NCBI RefSeq assembly: GCF_019977655.1
Contig: NZ_AP024849.1
Span: forward strand, 3,629,001-3,693,000
DNA from: Clostridium gelidum
GTDB lineage: Bacteria; Bacillota; Clostridia; Clostridiales; Clostridiaceae
Direction of reading: 5' to 3'
Length of the DNA: 64,000 bases
The notes under the pieces are model-generated. The model ran no database searches. It was not told the DNA's origin and saw only the letters and a list, made by a program, of their open reading frames with translations. Both the position numbers and the translations under genes were made by a program. This document shows, piece by piece, positions 1-8,301 of the stretch (position 1 is its first letter; each line of letters starts with the position of its first letter).

Positions 1-511
1 TTTCGCCTTTTAATGCACCTTTGTCATTTAACTCAATTTTACGATTTTCTATTTCTTTAATCTTTTCCCCAAGTGTTTGAACTATGTTCCAAACGCCTTG
101 AGCACTAATATCTTGATTACACATAGTTTTAATATTCTCAGATGTCTTTCTAAAAGAAACCTCCGTCACGTTAGTTAAAATAGTTTCTACGAGATTTATA
201 GACACATTTCCTAAAGTGTCCATCCCTAAATACTCATCCAAAAGGTACTTAGTTGCTTTCTTACCATCTTCAAGTTTAAATTCATAAATGCGCCTAGAAT
301 ACTCTACGTTCCCCATAATAGTCCTCAAACAAGTTTGCTTACGACCTTTATTACGGTAAACCTTGCTATCTCTTTCATTAAGTAGTTTTTCATCTAAAAA
401 TTCTAATATACTTTTTAAAGCATTACAAGCTTCGTCACAAGCATATTTATAAATTCTTTTCTCTAACTCCTTGAAAGTCATTCCTTTATCATTTAAACTT
501 AATTCATACAT
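1..511 (-). CDS. ISLre2 family transposase, N-terminal part
   Basis: The reading frame starts at 511 and runs off the left edge. Its N-terminal 170 residues match those of the complete 492-residue transposase at 8397-9875, beginning MYELSLNDKGMTFKELEKR. By family this is the UPF0236/ISLre2 transposase that mobilises the surrounding element. Whether this copy is intact cannot be seen here. Confidence 0.85.
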   Translation of the reverse strand, partial: MYELSLNDKGMTFKELEKRIYKYACDEACNALKSILEFLDEKLLNERDSKVYRNKGRKQTCLRTIMGNVEYSRRIYEFKLEDGKKATKYLLDEYLGMDTLGNVSINLVETILTNVTEVSFRKTSENIKTMCNQDISAQGVWNIVQTLGEKIKEIENRKIELNDKGALKGE

Positions 512-650
512 AAATATAACTCCATTCTATTTAGTCTTAGCAACTTAATTATAATGGATAATTTATGTATTTGGGAGATGCTTTCGCATCTCCTTTTACT
601 ATTTATACAGTTTTTATTACTGTTTCTGCCTACTAAAATTATACTCTAAC
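1..650 (-). mobile_element. ISLre2-family element, copy 1, cut by window edge
   Basis: Bases 1-650 read identically to 9365-10014 of the complete copy downstream. The element end is placed after ACTCTAAC because the sequence diverges a few bases beyond and because the next nine bases (TTTCAAAGA, 651-659) form the target duplication of the other copy. The other end lies outside the window. Confidence 0.85.
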
Positions 651-756
651 TTTCAAAGAACATTTTTATAATTTGCTATGTCATATCTACAAACTACTTG
701 CTATATTAGAATTGCGCAGTACTTAAATATAAAAAAATACCGCAAATTCATTTCTG
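651..756 (-). repeat. Intergenic repeat module, part interrupted by ISLre2 and IS3
   Basis: It contains the TTTCAAAGAAC box (651-661), a TATCTACAAACTAC stretch, the ATTGCGCAGT box near 711 and the first arm of the AATACCGCA/TGCGGTA hairpin (about 738-750). ISLre2 abuts the left side and the IS3-family element is inserted in the hairpin loop after 756. The second arm is at 2225-2241. In the minus-strand sense this hairpin would terminate the gene at 2275-2571. Confidence 0.7.
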
Positions 757-847
757 TAAAATGTACCCTATAAGATAGACAGTAAATAAAATATCTATCT
801 TATAGGGTTTTTATGTATAATAAAACAAAGAGATAGGAGTAGATTTT

Positions 848-1267
848 ATGAGTAATAAGTTATTTACAAAAGAAGAAATAGAATTGATATCTAGAAATAA
901 ATATGTAAAAAATGTTAGTGAAAGATCAATTACATATACAGATGAATTCAGACGAATTTTTATATCAGAATACGAAAAAGGAAAGTTTCCACGAAAGATA
1001 TTTGAAGAATCTGATTTCGTGATAAGTATCTTAGAGATTGGACGAATTGAATCGATAAGTAAAAAATGGCGTGCTGCCTATAAGGAAAACGGTATACATG
1101 GTTTAGATGATACAAGAAAAGGCAAAGCTGGGCGACCTCGTGATAAGGAACTTTCTATAGACGAAAAATATGAACGTCTTAAAGTACAAACTACTCTACT
1201 GAAAGCTGAGAATGAATTATTAAAAAAACTCGATTTGATAGAAAGGAGAGTGATAAAACGAAAATAG
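848..1267 (+). CDS. IS3 family transposase OrfA, helix-turn-helix protein
   Basis: This 139-residue OrfA has a helix-turn-helix region (about residues 28-85), the GRPRDKE basic stretch, and a C-terminal leucine-rich coiled coil (LKVQTTLLKAENELLKKLD) typical of IS3-family OrfA dimerisation. A run of seven A (1222-1228) near the 3' end lies at the codon phase used for -1 frameshifting. The -1 frame is open from there into OrfB, so an OrfAB fusion transposase is plausible (inference). A GGAG-type ribosome site precedes the ATG. Confidence 0.9.
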   Translation: MSNKLFTKEEIELISRNKYVKNVSERSITYTDEFRRIFISEYEKGKFPRKIFEESDFVISILEIGRIESISKKWRAAYKENGIHGLDDTRKGKAGRPRDKELSIDEKYERLKVQTTLLKAENELLKKLDLIERRVIKRK

Positions 1268-1332
1268 GTTCATTAACAAAAGAAAATTTCATTCTTATTA
1301 AATCAGTAATTAAAAAATATAAATTAAAGAAT

Positions 1333-2196
1333 ATGACAAGCTATTTATGCACATTAGCTGGTGTATCACGTTCTGGATATTATAATTATTTTTCAGCAAA
1401 ATCCGAATGCTTGCGCAGCAAGCGCAACGATAATGATTTGGAAGTTAAAGATATAATTTTAAAGGCATTCAACTTCAAAAAACATAAAAAAGGTGCAAGA
1501 CAAATAAAGATGGTATTGAAATCTCAATATGGAGTTGTATATAATCTAAAACGTATTCGCAGACTTATGAAAAAATATGACATAGTTTGTCCTTATAGAA
1601 AAGCAAATCCATATAGACGAATGGTAAAAGCAACTAAAGAACATAAAGTCTTACCTAATGTGCTTAATAGGAATTTCAAACAGAATACCCCTGGCAAAGT
1701 ATTGCTTACGGATATTACCTATTTGTTCTATAAAAATAAAAGCAAAAAGGCTTATTTGTCGACCATTAAAGATGCATCAACTAATGAAATAATGGCTTAT
1801 AATGTATCTGATAGTCTCACATTAGATATAGTTATCGATACTATCACCAATCTTAAGAAATCAAAAAGTGTAAAATTTCATCCTGAAGCTTTCATTCATT
1901 CAGATCAAGGATCACACTACACAAGTCCTAAATTTCAGAAGTTAGTAAAAGAATGTGGGTTTGGTCAATCTATGTCTAGACGAGGAAACTGTTGGGACAA
2001 CGCCCCGCAGGAATCATTCTTTGGGCATTTCAAAGATGAAGTAAACATAAAACAATGCCAAACATTAGAAGACCTAAAAAATGAGATAGACCAGTACATG
2101 ATTTATTATAACAACTATAGATATCAATGGAATTTAAAAAGGATGACTCCTGTTGAATACAGAAATCATCTCATTGATTCTACACAGTATTTTTAA
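1333..2196 (+). CDS. IS3 family transposase OrfB, DDE integrase
   Basis: This 287-residue rve-type integrase core follows an N-terminal HTH_21-like segment. The catalytic triad can be read as D in LLTDITYLF, D in HSDQGSHYTS and E in NAPQESFFGHFK. SRRGNCWDNAPQE is the classic IS150/IS3 motif. The frame continues upstream of the ATG to about 1216, compatible with synthesis as an OrfAB frameshift product rather than from its own start. The product is identical to that of copy 2. Confidence 0.92.
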   Translation: MTSYLCTLAGVSRSGYYNYFSAKSECLRSKRNDNDLEVKDIILKAFNFKKHKKGARQIKMVLKSQYGVVYNLKRIRRLMKKYDIVCPYRKANPYRRMVKATKEHKVLPNVLNRNFKQNTPGKVLLTDITYLFYKNKSKKAYLSTIKDASTNEIMAYNVSDSLTLDIVIDTITNLKKSKSVKFHPEAFIHSDQGSHYTSPKFQKLVKECGFGQSMSRRGNCWDNAPQESFFGHFKDEVNIKQCQTLEDLKNEIDQYMIYYNNYRYQWNLKRMTPVEYRNHLIDSTQYF

Positions 2197-2224
2197 CAAT
2201 GTCCTTTACAAAGGGTACATTTTA

Positions 2225-2245
2225 CTGAATAATGCGGTACTATAT
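2225..2245 (-). repeat. Second arm of hairpin split by the IS3 element
   Basis: CTGAATAATGCGGTA is the continuation of the hairpin whose first arm ends at 756. Removing the IS and one CTG restores the standard intergenic hairpin. It lies about 35 bp past the stop of the minus-strand lectin gene, so the insertion separates the two halves of that gene's presumed terminator. Confidence 0.7.
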
Positions 2246-2274
2246 TAATTATTCATTTTTAAATAGCTTTTTAT

Positions 2275-2571
2275 TTATTCATTATCGTATGCTAACCAAT
2301 CAGCCACAATTCCATCAATCTTAGATCTATCCCAAGTTTCAGCTCTTAAAACAAATCCAGATTTTGTTATTGAATGAACATAAATTCTATAATAAAGGGT
2401 TGGTGTAATAGTAGCTTGAACTTCTCGTATTCCAGCAACAACTTCTGGAACTTCTGTGAACTCCTTTTTAAATTTCACATATTGTTCTACTGCCCTTAAA
2501 GTTCCATCTCCATTATTAAGATGATATCCAGGTATACCAGGATTAAAAGCTACACTTCCTGAACGTATCAT
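2275..2571 (-). CDS. H-type lectin domain protein
   Basis: This 98-residue protein consists of a single H-type lectin domain. It reads SGSVAFN at the N terminus, then F-x-VPEVVAGIREV, a Y/R-rich strand, SGFVLRAETWDRSKI, and ends in DWLAYDN, matching the conserved strands of this GalNAc-binding family. There is no signal peptide or membrane segment. The ribosome site GGGAGGG precedes the ATG. It stands alone between two repeat modules. Carbohydrate binding is inferred from family; the ligand is unknown. Confidence 0.75.
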   Translation of the reverse strand: MIRSGSVAFNPGIPGYHLNNGDGTLRAVEQYVKFKKEFTEVPEVVAGIREVQATITPTLYYRIYVHSITKSGFVLRAETWDRSKIDGIVADWLAYDNE

Positions 2572-2589
2572 ATTGAATCCCTCCCAATA

Positions 2590-2860
2590 AACTAATTTTA
2601 TTATAATATATATTATGTTAATTTCTGTACAAATGTTCTAACTTTTCATCTTATATAATCATTTATTTTCTAGTACCACATTATTCAATTTTCAAAGAAC
2701 ATTTTCTAAATTTACTGCGTCAAATCTACATTTTGCGTAGATTATATGGATAATGGATAGTTTTCTTTATAATGAAAAAAATAATCTTACATCACTTAAC
2801 CCTGCACGCTTTAATAGTATTACGCAAAAAATACCACAAATTCATAATGTGGCATCTTAA
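2590..2860 (-). repeat. Intergenic repeat module (boxA-like, linker, hairpin)
   Basis: It contains CATTATTCAATTTTCAAAGAAC near 2678-2699, a TTTACTGCGTCAAATCTAC stretch, a TATTACGC box and the hairpin at 2831-2854. A TATAAT-like -10 on the minus strand is near 2595-2620, before the lectin gene. Confidence 0.65.
2831..2854 (-). terminator. Terminator-like hairpin of the repeat family
   Basis: The arms ATACCACA and TGTGGCAT pair. Read on the minus strand, the stem is followed by ATTTTTTGCG, a U-rich tail expected of intrinsic termination. It lies downstream of the lipoprotein gene at 2913. Confidence 0.65.
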
Positions 2861-2912
2861 TTTGTTATTTTTCATATTTAATTTTATTACTAACCAATTT
2901 GCATACTAATAG

Positions 2913-3560
2913 TTAATTTTTTATGCTACTTTTATAAAAACTAATCACAGTTCCCCCCATATTGTCTGGAGTATCTTTACTTTCAAGAATAGCATATCTA
3001 ATTGCATCATCTGTACTTACCTTTGCCATTTTAGGGTAATAACGTGGCTTTCCTTGTACGAATTTATTTTTATCTGCATAAGCATCATATACTAAATCTT
3101 TTATTACTTTACCGTCAGTTTCATACTCTTCAAGTTTATTAACTAATAATGTACCATCCTTTTCGATTCCTCCTTTAATTACACGTACATAACCTTCTTT
3201 ACCATTATTAAATGAATCAATAAATTTATCTAATGACGCTATATTATATACTTCCAGCTCTTTGCTATTATCTCTATTAATCATTATTACACTGCCATTT
3301 TTAATGGATTTCTCGAAATTTCTAGCTTCTTCTATATCAGGCTTCTTTAAATCAATTATTTCTTGAAATGATGCTTCTAATTTCTTAGCTTCTTCTTCTA
3401 TTTTAGCCTTCTCTAAATCATCTTTTTCTTGAGTTGGAGTAGTTTCAGTAGAAACTATGGACTTATTATTAATAGTTTCAATACTATTCTTATTATTTGT
3501 ACATCCGCTAATAACTAAAACTGATGTTACAATACTTGCTAATAATATATACCTTTTCAC
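2913..3560 (-). CDS. Lipoprotein, DUF4362-like
   Basis: I start at GTG 3560 because AGGAGG lies 7 bases upstream and because the product then begins with a lipoprotein signal (VKRYILLASIVTSVLVISGC). The Cys in ISGC is the lipidation site. An upstream in-frame ATG adds 20 unlikely residues. The mature part has a Glu/Lys-rich coiled region (about 40-75), then a domain reading NGSVIMINRD, LDKFIDSFNNG, VRVIKGGIEKDG and KVIKDLVYDAYADKNKF that resembles DUF4362. It is predicted to be membrane-anchored on the outside. Function is unknown. Confidence 0.75.
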   Translation of the reverse strand: MKRYILLASIVTSVLVISGCTNNKNSIETINNKSIVSTETTPTQEKDDLEKAKIEEEAKKLEASFQEIIDLKKPDIEEARNFEKSIKNGSVIMINRDNSKELEVYNIASLDKFIDSFNNGKEGYVRVIKGGIEKDGTLLVNKLEEYETDGKVIKDLVYDAYADKNKFVQGKPRYYPKMAKVSTDDAIRYAILESKDTPDNMGGTVISFYKSSIKN

Positions 3561-3659
3561 GACTTGCCTCCTAAAATTTGTAATTATATCCAATCTACAC
3601 ACTACGCAATCGCTCAACAAGCATTATGCTTATTTTTTTATAAAATTGGAAATTGTCTA

Positions 3660-4127
3660 TTATTCTTTATATACCTTATAATGTGGCTTTTCACAATTTT
3701 TTTCCCAAAAACCTTCTATCCCCCATTTTTTAATTTCCCGATTGCCTTTAAGCCATTGCAGATATACTTCTTCTTCAAAAATTTTCTGTGTTTTATCACA
3801 AGGAAATTCAGCACATTCACCGCAATAATCAATATCACGTTCTTTTGTACATTCAAGAATAAAGCATCCCTTTATACTACATCCATGATGTTCTCTGTCG
3901 CGACATCCCGAACACTTACCTGCACTGTACTTTGTGAGCTCTTCTTGAAAGATTTTAAATCGCTCAACCTCATTTGGAGAATGCTTTTCATAAAATTCAC
4001 AGATACCTTCCGTATATTTTGATAATTGTTTTGCTGCTACCGAAATCACTCCCTGTTCATAAGCGCTACAGGTATGGCACATTAAAGAACATGGAGCTAT
4101 TTTTTCTAGTAATTCTTTTTTCTTCAA
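3660..4127 (-). CDS. Cysteine-rich DUF3795-type protein
   Basis: This 155-residue protein has paired Cys motifs: CSLMCHTCSAYEQG at the N terminus, CSGCRDREHHGCSIKGC in the middle and CTKERDIDYCGECAEFPC after it. This layout fits the DUF3795 family, thought to bind zinc or an Fe-S cluster (family knowledge, not shown here). The start is TTG at 4127, because AGGAGG is 7 bases upstream and the nearby ATG is followed by an immediate stop. The histidine phosphatase gene lies 21 bp upstream in the same direction. Confidence 0.75.
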   Translation of the reverse strand: MKKKELLEKIAPCSLMCHTCSAYEQGVISVAAKQLSKYTEGICEFYEKHSPNEVERFKIFQEELTKYSAGKCSGCRDREHHGCSIKGCFILECTKERDIDYCGECAEFPCDKTQKIFEEEVYLQWLKGNREIKKWGIEGFWEKNCEKPHYKVYKE

Positions 4128-4148
4128 ACGCTCATCCTCCTTTTTACA

Positions 4149-4694
4149 TCATTCTTTAAGTGAAATTTCGTTAAACTCAAACTCAATCATCCCACAATAT
4201 GGCATTAATTCAGTTGATTTGAATTGTCGCATTAACTCCCCATGCGCTACAACAATTATTTTGCTATACTTATCATTGTAATTTTTTAAGCAGTTGTATG
4301 CTCTGCAAAAAACCATTTTTGCCGTTTCCCAATTTTTTTGCTCATTTTGAGGATAAATCCCACTATGAGCCAAATAATCTTCATAAGCAATATGTACATT
4401 TGACTTTGTTGCTTTTTGATAAGTTAAGTCAGGTTGCCATTCTCTTAGTTCCACTTCGACAAGTATATCAAGCTTTGTTTCAGTAGCAACATAAGAAGCT
4501 GTTTGCAAAGCTCTGGTAAGTGGCGATGATAAAATGATTTGGGCATCTTTCAAAATTGGATTTTTTGCTACCGATTTTGCTTGCATAATGCCGTTTGAAG
4601 AAAGTGGCGCTAAATCTATACCATGTCCATTTATATTTTGTTCCTCGCAAAATGAGGAATCGTATTGACCATGTCTAATCATAATAACTCGCAT
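4149..4694 (-). CDS. Histidine phosphatase (phosphoglycerate-mutase-like) protein
   Basis: This 181-residue branch-1 histidine phosphatase has the catalytic RHG at residues 8-10 (MIRHGQYDSS), SSPLTRALQTA as the second Arg motif, and the second catalytic His in VVAHGELMRQF. There is no secretion signal. The ribosome site GGAGG precedes the ATG. The 21-bp gap to the DUF3795 gene suggests co-transcription. The substrate cannot be assigned. Confidence 0.8.
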   Translation of the reverse strand: MRVIMIRHGQYDSSFCEEQNINGHGIDLAPLSSNGIMQAKSVAKNPILKDAQIILSSPLTRALQTASYVATETKLDILVEVELREWQPDLTYQKATKSNVHIAYEDYLAHSGIYPQNEQKNWETAKMVFCRAYNCLKNYNDKYSKIIVVAHGELMRQFKSTELMPYCGMIEFEFNEISLKE

Positions 4695-4774
4695 GTTTTA
4701 CCTCCATATTTCTTTATATTCCATCGTAAATAATATAAATAATCTATTTTTACTCTGTTTTTTTCTATAAACAA

Positions 4775-5416
4775 TTATAGTAAGTTATTCTTAAGCTTCA
4801 ATATCATAGCATTTTGTGAAAGATAATTATCATAAGGAATCACATTCTTATCAATTTTCTCTTCTGAAATTGATTCCAGCTTGTTATTGTCGAATAAATA
4901 TCTGCTAAATTGCAATTGCTTAAGTTTCTTCTTAGCTTCTTTTTTCTTTTCATCATTATCATCTGATACAGTATTCTTTTTTCCACTCATAAAATCTGCA
5001 CATGCTAATATTTCAATTTCACCATCATCTTTAACAATGACTTTATATTCATATAATTGAGCGTTCTCAAATCCTTGAGGTGTAGCTGCATCTTTTATCT
5101 TTGCCATCATATTCTCAGCATATTTGGGATCATTTTTCATTTTTTCAAGCACCTTTGGAGATACTGTGATTTTAGGAATTCGGGCATTTGTACAAACTGG
5201 TTCGTCTTTCCACTTTTCGTAATAATCTGCAACATCTGCTGATGTCATTGACTTAATTGTAACATCTGCGTTTGGTATGTTCTCTTTTATTTGACTAACA
5301 TAATATGTTGAATCTTTAATTTCTCCGGTGTTTGTTGTAACTGTTTTTCGTGCATTCCCAACTGTAGATTTATATATTTCATTTGTATTTACAGTTGGAC
5401 TAAAATTGATACTCAT
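4775..5416 (-). CDS. Conserved clostridial protein, DUF6033-like
   Basis: This 213-residue soluble protein starts MSINFSPTVNTNEIYKS. It has a central part with KEWKDEPVCTNARIPKITVS-like features and a strongly charged Lys/Asp segment (about 150-175). There is no signal or membrane segment. The overall look matches small Clostridium proteins annotated as DUF6033, but this is recollection of the family rather than a motif proof. A GGGGG-type ribosome site precedes the ATG. Confidence 0.55.
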   Translation of the reverse strand: MSINFSPTVNTNEIYKSTVGNARKTVTTNTGEIKDSTYYVSQIKENIPNADVTIKSMTSADVADYYEKWKDEPVCTNARIPKITVSPKVLEKMKNDPKYAENMMAKIKDAATPQGFENAQLYEYKVIVKDDGEIEILACADFMSGKKNTVSDDNDEKKKEAKKKLKQLQFSRYLFDNNKLESISEEKIDKNVIPYDNYLSQNAMILKLKNNLL

Positions 5417-5499
5417 AGAATTACCCCCTAAAATATATTGAAATCTTACATTATCTCATTATAAATGGTACCACTTATCCCTTAATATTACAATTAAGT

Positions 5500-5636
5500 A
5501 TTGACTACAGCATATTTTGTAAATATCCCATTATTCAATTTTCAAAGAACACTTTTTAATTAGTTACTATGCCAAATCTACATGCTATGAACTATTATCT
5601 CTTAATCCAATCTACATATTGAATTAGAATTACGCA
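5500..5636 (-). repeat. Intergenic repeat module with boxA-like element
   Basis: CAGCATATTTTGTAAATATC, then CATTATTCAATTTTCAAAGAAC (about 5530-5551), then AGTTACTATGCC, AATCTACATGC and AGAATTACGCAC. It runs straight into the stop codon of the XRE gene at 5637 and lacks the usual hairpin. Confidence 0.7.
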
Positions 5637-5840
5637 CTATTGTTCGTTATTTTTAACACCGATAATAAGTGTTTTTCCTAATGCTTTAAAAATCTTATCT
5701 GCATTCTCTAGACTTATTTTTCTTTTACCACTTTCCCAATATTCTATAGCTCTTGAACTACAACCAACCGCTTCTGCTAATTTTTTTGTAGATAAATTAT
5801 TCTTAGTTCTTTCTGTGGCAATCATCAATCCTATATTCAT
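5637..5840 (-). CDS. XRE-family helix-turn-helix protein
   Basis: This 67-residue single-domain Cro/C1-type regulator carries STKKLAEAVGCSSRAIEYWESGKRK, the HTH with recognition helix, and a short C-terminal helix. GAGG lies before the ATG. The stop falls inside the repeat module, so its 3' end may have been trimmed or replaced. No partner toxin is adjacent. It could control the divergent secreted-protein gene at 5941, but no operator was identified. Confidence 0.8.
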   Translation of the reverse strand: MNIGLMIATERTKNNLSTKKLAEAVGCSSRAIEYWESGKRKISLENADKIFKALGKTLIIGVKNNEQ

Positions 5841-5940
5841 TGTTACGCCTCGCTTTCTACATTTGAATATTTATTTTCTAAGTTCACATAATAACAATAT
5901 ATTTATTTAGGTAAAAATAAATTTAAAGGTGGTTAGGCTC

Positions 5941-6258
5941 ATGAAAAAATTTATTTCTATACTCTCTATTTTTTTGTTTCTATCATTTAATATAAATACA
6001 ACAACTACTATGGCACAGGAGAAAAGATTTAAAGAGGGATTCTACAGCACAACTAATCTAGGTCTATTGGAAAATGTTTCTTATAAAGTTCAAAACGTAT
6101 CTGATTATAACGGATTTATTATTGTCTTTGATTCTGATCAGAAAATACAACAAGCAATATCACTAGAACCACATTCAATACAACATCCTCTTAAAACTAT
6201 TAGAAGTACTGATAGAGTTATAATATTAGGTAAAGGTGAGCTAATATTCCCTTATTAA
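5941..6258 (+). CDS. Small secreted protein, paralogue of the 27530 gene
   Basis: I start at ATG 5941 (MKKFISILSIF), because AAAGGTGG is 8 bases upstream and overlaps the upstream GTG. It is about 105 residues with a signal peptide (hydrophobic stretch to about residue 18, then TMA cleavage before QEKRF). The mature protein ends VIILGKGELIFPY. The product at 27530 ends similarly (MIAIVGKGELAITF) and shares the overall pattern (FYS/IYS start, V-N/S-V core). It is one of few plus-strand genes in this region. Function is unknown. Confidence 0.7.
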   Translation: MKKFISILSIFLFLSFNINTTTTMAQEKRFKEGFYSTTNLGLLENVSYKVQNVSDYNGFIIVFDSDQKIQQAISLEPHSIQHPLKTIRSTDRVIILGKGELIFPY

Positions 6259-6263
6259 ACTTT

Positions 6264-6295
6264 GAGAGTCCTTTTTTATTTAAGGACTTTCTCTG
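6264..6295 (+). terminator. Intrinsic terminator of the small secreted protein gene
   Basis: AGTCCTT and AAGGACT pair across a T-rich loop directly after the stop at 6258. Confidence 0.6.
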
Positions 6296-6330
6296 CTTTA
6301 AATAGTCCTTTATTAGTATGACGCATTAAA

Positions 6331-6368
6331 AAAAATCGCAAATTCAATCTATTGAATAATACGATTTT
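6331..6368 (-). terminator. Repeat-family hairpin terminator, AAAATCG type
   Basis: AAAATCG and CGATTTT close the stem, with inner AATTCAAT pairing ATTGAATA. A GTATGACGCATT box precedes it. The minus-strand U tail comes from the A run at 6328-6335. It lies downstream of the gene at 6426-7112. Confidence 0.65.
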
Positions 6369-6425
6369 ACAATTTGCTATTTATTTTTATTGATTCATAA
6401 TTTATGAATAATATGCAACTATTTT

Positions 6426-7112
6426 CTATTTTGCGGACATGGCATTATACCAATTTCTAAATTCAATAGAGAAGTGATTTAAATGCCCACGTATAAGGGT
6501 GTCTGGTGCGGCTTTAGGTAAAATTATAGCTAATTTTGCCTGCATTCCGTCTTTGTGGTCGCGCAGTTCATGTAATGCGTAAGCAATTATTTTTCCGTTT
6601 GTGCTTTTTACAATTGCAGCAAAACCAATTGGGTAGTCTTTATCTGCTAGAACTGGTATTGTAGAATCGATATCAGTAAAATTCAAGAACATATGCCACG
6701 GATATTCGAATTCTCCTAAGTTTTCAATCACCTCTCCTCGTCCATCTGGCAACATGCGATTGAGATAGTGATCGGGATGGGCGACACCTAATGCACTCCC
6801 TTCATTTCTTTCCATCATACCAATGAACCAGGAATGGAATTGTTCTGCACTCACTCCTGGCATTTCCATCACGACAAATCCGGACTTCCATTCTCCATTT
6901 GACTCGTTAGCCCATTTTTCAGTTTGAATGGTAGCTGCGTTAAGTTCTTCCTCTATTAGTGTTACCATTGCATCATTACCAATTTTGTTCTTCAAAAAAG
7001 CAAGTGATCTGCGAGCCCTCACCAATTCTATATTCTGAATATCTTGATCAGTCAGGCATTCCTCGCCAATATAAGCAGTAGCTGAATAGGGTGAATTTTT
7101 TGTAGTATTCAT
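6426..7112 (-). CDS. Hypothetical protein divergent from a TetR regulator
   Basis: This 228-residue soluble protein has no motif I can assign. It has conspicuous Trp/His/Met content (GVSAEQFHSWFIGMMERNEG, HPDHYLNRMLPDGRGEV, FEYPWHMFLNFTDID) and an N-terminal helical part. GGAGG precedes the ATG. Divergence from the TetR gene at 7259 across a short intergenic palindrome suggests it is the regulated target, perhaps a small-molecule detoxification enzyme (inference). Confidence 0.65.
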   Translation of the reverse strand: MNTTKNSPYSATAYIGEECLTDQDIQNIELVRARRSLAFLKNKIGNDAMVTLIEEELNAATIQTEKWANESNGEWKSGFVVMEMPGVSAEQFHSWFIGMMERNEGSALGVAHPDHYLNRMLPDGRGEVIENLGEFEYPWHMFLNFTDIDSTIPVLADKDYPIGFAAIVKSTNGKIIAYALHELRDHKDGMQAKLAIILPKAAPDTLIRGHLNHFSIEFRNWYNAMSAK

Positions 7113-7150
7113 AACTTTCTACCTCCATTTATTATAAACTAAATTGAAAG

Positions 7151-7163
7151 CAACACTATGTTG
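7151..7163. promoter_or_regulatory. Candidate TetR operator
   Basis: CAACACTATGTTG is a perfect 5-bp inverted repeat with a 3-base centre in the divergent promoter region between the 7112 start and the TetR start at 7259. Confidence 0.4.
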
Positions 7164-7258
7164 TTTTATACTTATATTATATTACGAAATTCTTCATAAT
7201 CAATGAACACAAAATTTGAATATGTTGAATTAACGAAAAAATATTTATGGAGGTACCA

Positions 7259-7867
7259 ATGAATACAAATATTGATTCTACAAAAATGCATCGCACTCGT
7301 CAGAAAATTATAAAGGCCTTTCTGGATTTATATGCTAAAAAGCAACTTGAACAGATTTACATCAAGTCTTTGACTGAATCTGCTGGAATAAACCGTGGCA
7401 CCTTTTATCTTCACTATATGGATTTGGAGGATCTTGTCACATCAATTGAAAATGAGCAATTAGACGCCCTTGCTAAACTTGATAAAGAAGTTAATTATTT
7501 TTATTATTCGCGAAAAGATAACGAATTTGCTCAATATTTTAAACCTATATTTAATTATATTGTTGAAAATAAAAAATTGTTCAAAATTCTTATGAGTCCT
7601 CATAGTCATCCCAATTTTAGAGAGTCTTTCCAAAGGGCGATGAGGAATAATTTTACCCAGAGGTTTCATTCTGTTCTTATGACAGCAAAAGGTAAAGAAT
7701 TGTTAAAAAAAGAATATATCATTGAGAGTGTTATTAATGGTAATCTTGCCATGATAATACACTGGATTCAATCAGATATTAACCTTTCTCCAGAAGAATT
7801 GGCAGACTTAATAAGCTACACTGTGCTTAAAAGTCCACTCGATATAATTGAAAATAATATTAAGTGA
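7259..7867 (+). CDS. TetR/AcrR family transcriptional regulator
   Basis: I start at ATG 7259 (MNTNIDSTKMHRTRQKI), since the ATG at 7247 overlaps the GGAGG site. It is about 202 residues. The N-terminal HTH reads FLDLYAKKQLEQIYIKSLTESAGINRGTFYLHYMDLEDL, followed by a helical ligand-binding domain ending ISYTVLKSPLDII. The spacing of RGTFYLHY is typical of the TetR_C variants in Clostridium. It probably represses the divergent 7112 gene and itself; the ligand is unknown. Confidence 0.85.
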   Translation: MNTNIDSTKMHRTRQKIIKAFLDLYAKKQLEQIYIKSLTESAGINRGTFYLHYMDLEDLVTSIENEQLDALAKLDKEVNYFYYSRKDNEFAQYFKPIFNYIVENKKLFKILMSPHSHPNFRESFQRAMRNNFTQRFHSVLMTAKGKELLKKEYIIESVINGNLAMIIHWIQSDINLSPEELADLISYTVLKSPLDIIENNIK

Positions 7868-7882
7868 TTGCACAATTGAGAT

Positions 7883-7984
7883 CTAGGGTGATACATGATA
7901 TGGATGAACTTGTAATACCAGCATTCTAGAAATCGGATCAAGTTCTTCCTTTACTTTTGGTTTCTTCTTGTACTTTTTAGACAA
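7883..7984 (-). CDS. Small basic ORF, possible gene remnant
   Basis: A TTG-initiated frame of 33 residues reads LSKKYKKKPKVKEELDPISR and then RMLVLQVHPYHVSP. It has a strong AAGGAGGG site 8-9 bases before the start. The lysine-rich start followed by an abrupt end looks like the N terminus of a larger protein that has been cut. No family is recognised. Confidence 0.3.
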   Translation of the reverse strand: MSKKYKKKPKVKEELDPISRMLVLQVHPYHVSP

Positions 7985-8261
7985 TGTATTTTTCCCTCCT
8001 TTTAAGCATATTGGTATATATTTTGTTATTTACTTTTATTCCTACCAATTTACCATGTCAATGATGATGGAAGATTATAATAATTAATAATGCTATGCGT
8101 TCTCTTCTTTCTTTTAATTTTAAAAAAAGAAAAGGAATTGGAGTCTATTGCTAATGGAACGACAGAGGTGATATCTTCATTGTTATTCAATCTATCATAG
8201 AAATTGAAAAGAAAATGCACAAAAAACCATGCATAATATTTTACTATTCTGCATTAATTCT

Positions 8262-8301
8262 AGCATATTTTGTAAAAATCGTATTATTCACTTTTCAAAG
8301 A
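8262..8301 (-). repeat. Intergenic repeat module, left part before ISLre2
   Basis: TAGCATATTTTGTAAAAATC, then GTATTATTCACTTTTCAAAGA. It is interrupted at TTTCAAAGA by ISLre2 copy 2 and resumes at 10015. Confidence 0.75.

Larger units (their letters stand above)
757..2224 (+). mobile_element. IS3-family (IS150-type) element, copy 1
   Basis: The element is 1468 bp with inverted ends TAAAATGTACCC and GGGTACATTTTA. It is flanked by a 3-bp direct repeat CTG (754-756 and 2225-2227), as expected for IS3 elements. It encodes OrfA and OrfB with products identical to those of the inverted copy at 24104-25571. It lies in the loop of an intergenic hairpin. A long inverted repeat near 770-805 (CCCTATAAGATAGAC and its complement) sits inside the left end. 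Confidence 0.92.

Noticed and set aside
3457..4159. Plus-strand open frames opposite the lipoprotein and DUF3795 genes
   Set aside because: Phe/Leu-rich antisense frames without ribosome sites; shadows of the minus-strand genes.
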